Program-made: the position numbers and the translations under genes | Shown: positions 60,445-64,000 of the stretch, piece after piece | How positions within the stretch are numbered: position 1 is the stretch's first letter | Layout of the letters: each line of letters starts with the position of its first letter | Assembly: GCF_051020985.1 (NCBI RefSeq) | Contig: NW_027475134.1 | Location: 2,852,001-2,916,000, forward strand | Direction of reading: 5' to 3' | Length of the DNA: 64,000 nt | From: Nomia melanderi | Taxonomy: Eukaryota > Arthropoda > Insecta > Hymenoptera > Halictidae | The notes under the pieces: generated by a model | The model's database searches: none | Told to the model about the DNA's origin: nothing | What the model saw: the letters and a program-made list of their open reading frames with translations, nothing else

Positions 60445-63444
60445 TCAGGGTCAGGGGAAAATCCAATATATATCTGGTGATATCTCGGGTGCTATTACAG
60501 ATAGCGCAATAAATCAAAGTACATTGTCTGTAGGAGGCCCTGGCGCATGAACTTGTGCAGCGGGAACGTTCTCGGACCTCCAGGGGCCGAGAAAACCACA
60601 GTCTCATGGGGCCGGACACTCAAGGTCGGGGAAAAATCCAATATATATCTGGTGATATCTCGGGTGCTATTACAGATAGCGCAATAAATCAAAGTGCATT
60701 GTCTGTAGGAGGCCCTGGCGCATGAATCTGTGCAGCGGGAACGTCCTCGGACCTCCAGGGGCCGAGAAAACCACAGTCTCATGGGGCCGGACACTCAGGG
60801 TCAGTGGAAAATCCAATATAGATCTGGTGATATCTCGGGTGCTATTACAGATAGCGCAATAAATCAAAGTGCATTACCTGTAGGAGGCCCTGGCGCATGA
60901 ATCTGTGCAGCGGGAACGTCCTCGGACCTCCAGGGGCCGAGACAACGACCGTCTCATGGGGCCGGACACTCAGGGTCAGGGTAAAATCCAATATATATCT
61001 GGTGATATCTCGGGTGCTATTACAGATAGCGCAATAAATCAATGTGCATTGTCTGTAGGAGGCCCAGGCGCATGAATCTGTTCAGCGGGAACGACCTCGG
61101 ACGACCAGGGGCCGAGAAAACCACAGTCTCATGGGGCCGGACACTCAGGGTCAGGGGAAAATCCAATATATATCTGGTGATATCTCGGGTGCTATTAGAG
61201 ATAGCGCAATAAACCAAAGTGAATTATCTGCAGGAGGCACTGGCGCATGGATCTGTGCAACGGGAACGACCTCGGACCACCAGGGGCCGAGAAAACCACA
61301 GTCTCATGGGGCCGGACACTTAGGGTCAGGGGAAAATCCAATATATATCTGGTGATATCTCGGGTGCTATTAGAGATAGCGCAATAAATCAAAGTGCATT
61401 GTCTGTAGGAGGCCCTGGCGCATGAATCTGTGCAGCGGGAAGGACCTCGGAACACCAGGGGCCGAGAATACCACCGTCACATGGGGCAGGACACTCAGGG
61501 TCAGTGAAAAATCCAATATATATATGGTGATATCTCGGGTGCTATTACAGATACGGCAATAAATCAAAGTGCATTGTCTGTAGGAGACCCTGGCGCATGA
61601 ACCTGTGCAGCGGGAACGACCTCGGACCACCAGGGGCCGAGAAAACGACCGTCTCATGGGGCCGGACGCTCAGGGTCAGGGAAAAATCCAATATATAGGT
61701 GGTGATATCTCGGGTGCTATTACAGATAGCGCAATAAATCAAAGTGCATTGTCTGTAGGAGACACTGGCGCATGAACCTGTGCAGCGGGAACGACCTCGG
61801 ACCACCAGGGGCCGAGAAAACCACAGTCTCATGGGGCCGGACACTCAGGGTCAGGGAAAAATCCAATATATATCTGGTGATATCTCGGGTGCTATTAGAG
61901 ATAGCGCAATAAACCAAAGTGAATTATCTGCAGGAGGCCCTGGCGCATGAATCTGTGCAACGAGAACGACCTCGGACCACCAGGGGCCGAGAAAACTACC
62001 GTCTCATGGGGCCGGCCACTCAGGGTGAGGGGAAAATCCAATATATATCTGCTGATATCTCGGCTGCTATTACAGATAGCGCAATAAATCAAAGTGCATT
62101 GTCTGTAGGAGGCCCTGGCGCATGAATCTGTGCAGCGGGAACGACCTCGGAGCACCAGGGGCGAGACAACCACCTTCTCATGGGGCCGGAAACTCAGGGT
62201 CCGGGAAAAATCCAATATATATCTGGTGATATCTCGGGTCCTATTACAGATAGCGCAATAAATCAAAGTGCATTACCTGTAGGAGGCCCTGGCGCATGAA
62301 TCTGTGCAGCGGGAACGTCCTCGGACCTCCAGGGGCCGAGAAAACCACAGTCTCATGGGGCCGGACACTCAGGGTCAGGGGAAAATCCAATATATATCTG
62401 GTGATATCTCGGGTGCTATTAGAGATAGCGCAATAAATCAAAGTGCATTGTCTGTAGGAGGCCCTGGCGCATGAATCTGTGCAGCGGGAACGACCTCGGA
62501 ACACCAGGGGCCGAGAAAACCACCGTCTCATGGGGCAGGACACTCAGGGTCAGTGAAAAATCCAATATATATCTGGTGATATCTCGGGTGCTATCAGAGA
62601 TAGCGCAATAAACCAAAGTGCATTGTCTGTCGGAGACCCTGGCGCATGTACCTGTGCAGCGGGATCGACCTCGGACCACCAGGGGCCGAGAAAACGACCG
62701 TCTCATGGGGCCGGACGCTCAGGGTCAGTGAAAAATCCAATATATATCTGCTGATATCTCGGGTGCTATTACAGATAGCGCAATAAATCAAAGTGCATTG
62801 TCTGTAGGAGGCCCTGGCGCATGAACTTGTGCAGCGGGAACGTTCTCGGACCTCCAGGGGCCGAGAAAACCACAGTCTCATGGGGCCGGACACTCAAGGT
62901 CGGGGAAAAATCCAATATATATCTGGTGATATCTCGGGTGATATTAGAGATAGCGCAATAAATCAAAGTGCATTGTCTGTAGGAGACCCTGGCGCATGAA
63001 CCTGTGCTGCGGGAACGACCTCGGACCACCAGGGGCCGAGAAAACGACCGTCTCATGGGGCCGGACGCTCAGGGTCAGGGAAAAATCCAATATATAGGTG
63101 GTGATATCTCGGGTGCTATTACAGATAGCGCAATAAATCAAAGTGCATTGTCTGTAGGAGACACTGGCGCATGAACCTGTGCAGCGGGAACGACCTCGGA
63201 CCACCAGGGGCCGAGAAAACGACAGTCTCATGGGGCCGGACACTCAGGGTCAGGGAAAAATCCAATATATATCTGGTGATATCTCGGGTGCTATTAGAGA
63301 TAGCGCAATAAACCAAAGTGAATTATCTGCAGGAGGCCCTGGCGCATGAATCTGTGCAGCGAGAACGACCTCGGACCACCAGGGGCCGAGAAAACTACCG
63401 TCTCATGGGGCCGGTCAGTCAGGGTCAGTGAAAAATCCAATATA

Positions 63445-64000
63445 TATCTGGTGATATCTCGGGTGCTATTATAGATAGCGCAATAAATCAAAGTGAGTTA
63501 TCTGTAGGAGGCCCTGGCGCATGAATCTATGCAGCGGGAACGACCTCGGACCACCAGGGGCCGAGAAAACCAGCGTCCCGGGGGGCCGGACACTTAGAGT
63601 CAGTGAAAAATCCAATATATATCTGGTGATATCTCGGGTGCTATTACAGATAGCGCAATAAATCAAAGTGAATTATCTGCAGGAGGCCCTGGCGCATGAA
63701 TCTGTGCAACGGGAACGACCTCGGACCACCAGGGGCCGAAAAAACCACAGTCTCATGGGGCCGGACACTCAGGGTCAGGGAAAAATCCAATATATATCTT
63801 GTGATATCTTGGGTGCTATTAGAGATAGCGCAATAAATCAAAGTGAATTATCTGCAGGAGGCCCTGTCGCATGAATGTGTGCAGCGGGAACGACCTCGGA
63901 CCACCAGGGGCCGAGAAAACCGCAGTCTCATGGGGCCGGACACTCAGGGTCAGGGAAAAATCCAATACATATCTGGTGATATCTCGGGCGCTATTAGAGA
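63445..64000. repeat. Module Y, copy 4, cut by the window end
   Basis: From about 63445 the sequence jumps from an X/Z-type monomer into the middle of module Y, matching 37555 onward: TATTATAGATAGCGC near 63466, GCGTCCCGGGGGGCC near 63574, ATATCTTGGGTGC near 63804 and AATACATATC near 63964. The first part of the module is missing here, unlike copies 1-3. One difference is ATCTTGTGATATCTTGG near 63797 where the others have ATCTGG. The copy continues past the window. Confidence 0.85.

Larger units (their letters stand above)
1..64000. repeat. Satellite DNA array, 175-bp monomer, about 366 copies, one orientation
   Basis: Every part of the window is the same 175-bp unit in direct tandem order. 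Landmarks such as GGCGCATGAATCTGTG, CTCGGACCACCAGG and CCAATATATATCTGG recur at 175-base spacing from the first line to the last. No inversion, no spacer, no transposon and no stretch of unrelated sequence was found. The array runs off both window ends, so its true length is unknown. Unit length is close to one nucleosome plus linker, as in many centromeric satellites of animals and plants; a centromeric or pericentromeric role is therefore an inference from form only. I do not recognise the family. The monomers fall into variant types arranged in higher-order repeats, described separately. The window contains no gene. Confidence 0.98.
28131..64000. repeat. Domain D: nested higher-order repeats made of three module types
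   Basis: Domain D is marked by GAACTTGTGCAGCGGGAACG with TTCTCGGACCTCC, by ACTCAAGGTCGGGG, by GACGCTCAGGG, by ATATATAGGTGGTG, and by GTCGGAGACCCTGG. Its monomers form three recurrent module types. X-type lies at about 28131-36000, 45130-48600 and 53330-57520. Y-type lies at about 36004-39450, 48599-52220, 57520-60440 and 63445 to the end. Z-type lies at about 39450-45130 and 60450-63440. Offsets between copies are 12770, 8397, 21341 and 21516 bases, all near whole numbers of monomers. Copies differ by very few substitutions, which suggests recent amplification compared with domains B and C. Module borders are approximate. Confidence 0.8.

Noticed and set aside
498..63841. Hundreds of minus-strand open frames of 65, 95, 99 and 123 residues
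   Set aside because: They repeat with the satellite and mostly begin at TTG or GTG. Because 175 is not a multiple of three, the longer ones read the same DNA twice in two frames. The 123-residue ones exist only where a one-base deletion shifts the frame. No known domain is recognisable.
522..63874. Plus-strand open frames of about 68 residues starting near GTGAATTATCTG or GTGCATTGTCTG
   Set aside because: They start on GTG, lie at fixed unit positions and change with every monomer variant; they carry no independent coding signal.
1..64000. CRISPR-like or other guide array
   Set aside because: There is no alternation of short repeats and unique spacers; the whole 175-base unit is repeated, and variation is spread along it.
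1..64000. CENP-B box
   Set aside because: CGGGAACGA looked suggestive, but the required TTCG, A and CGGG spacing is not met on either strand in the consensus or the variants I checked.
1..64000. Hammerhead ribozyme, known in some animal satellites
   Set aside because: The CTGATGA core is absent on both strands. CTGATAT and CCATCAGG are the nearest strings and do not fit the fold.
1..64000. Ribosomal spacer subrepeats
   Set aside because: No rRNA gene or spacer landmark appears in 64 kb, which is too long for a normal intergenic spacer.
1..64000. Assembly artefact as the cause of the large duplications
   Set aside because: Not excluded, but copies carry private differences and clean, distinct junctions, which simple assembler looping would not create. 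Raw long reads would decide.

Overview
The whole 64 kb is one uninterrupted tandem satellite array. The unit is 175 bp, repeated head to tail in one orientation about 366 times. I found no gene, RNA gene, transposon or unique sequence. Long satellite DNA of near-nucleosome unit length with higher-order repeats points to a eukaryotic chromosome, most plausibly centromeric or pericentromeric heterochromatin. I do not recognise the family and cannot name the species. My hand-built consensus is 53% G+C with nine CpG sites per unit (observed/expected about 0.74), so CpG is not strongly depleted.

Monomers are numbered from the T of TCGGGTG, using 15181-15355 as the reference copy. Each unit carries a run of short inverted repeats: ATATC/GATAT at 161-174, GTGCTAT/ATAGCGC at 5-23, GCGCA/TGTGC at 59-74 and CTCGG/CCGAG at 87-107. 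An AATAAA hexamer lies at 24-29. Register is kept very tightly: between positions 498 and 63644 (361 units) the phase slips by only 29 bases net, nearly all from repeated copies of one single-base deletion.

Layout. Domain A (1 to about 15180) is built from copies of a higher-order unit of up to 20 monomers (blocks starting at 2945, 6444, 8893 and 11341), with different four-monomer deletions in two of the copies. Domain B (about 15181-25010) holds more divergent monomers, including five copies of an EcoRI-bearing variant and a 3324-bp offset duplication. Domain C (about 25011-28130) is a mosaic of A- and B-like monomers. Domain D (about 28131-64000) is the most strongly duplicated. It has a 15-monomer, 2622-bp tandem duplication (29170-34413), a roughly 3.4 kb module seen three times in full and once cut by the window end, and an exact 700-bp tandem duplication at 42201-43600.

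The interest lies in this architecture. All large offsets between copies are whole numbers of monomers, and several crossover junctions can be placed to within 9-15 bp. Two of those fall inside the CTCGG/CCGAG inverted repeat and one inside the GTGCTAT repeat and the adjacent hexamer. All comparisons were made by eye; no alignment program or database search was run.
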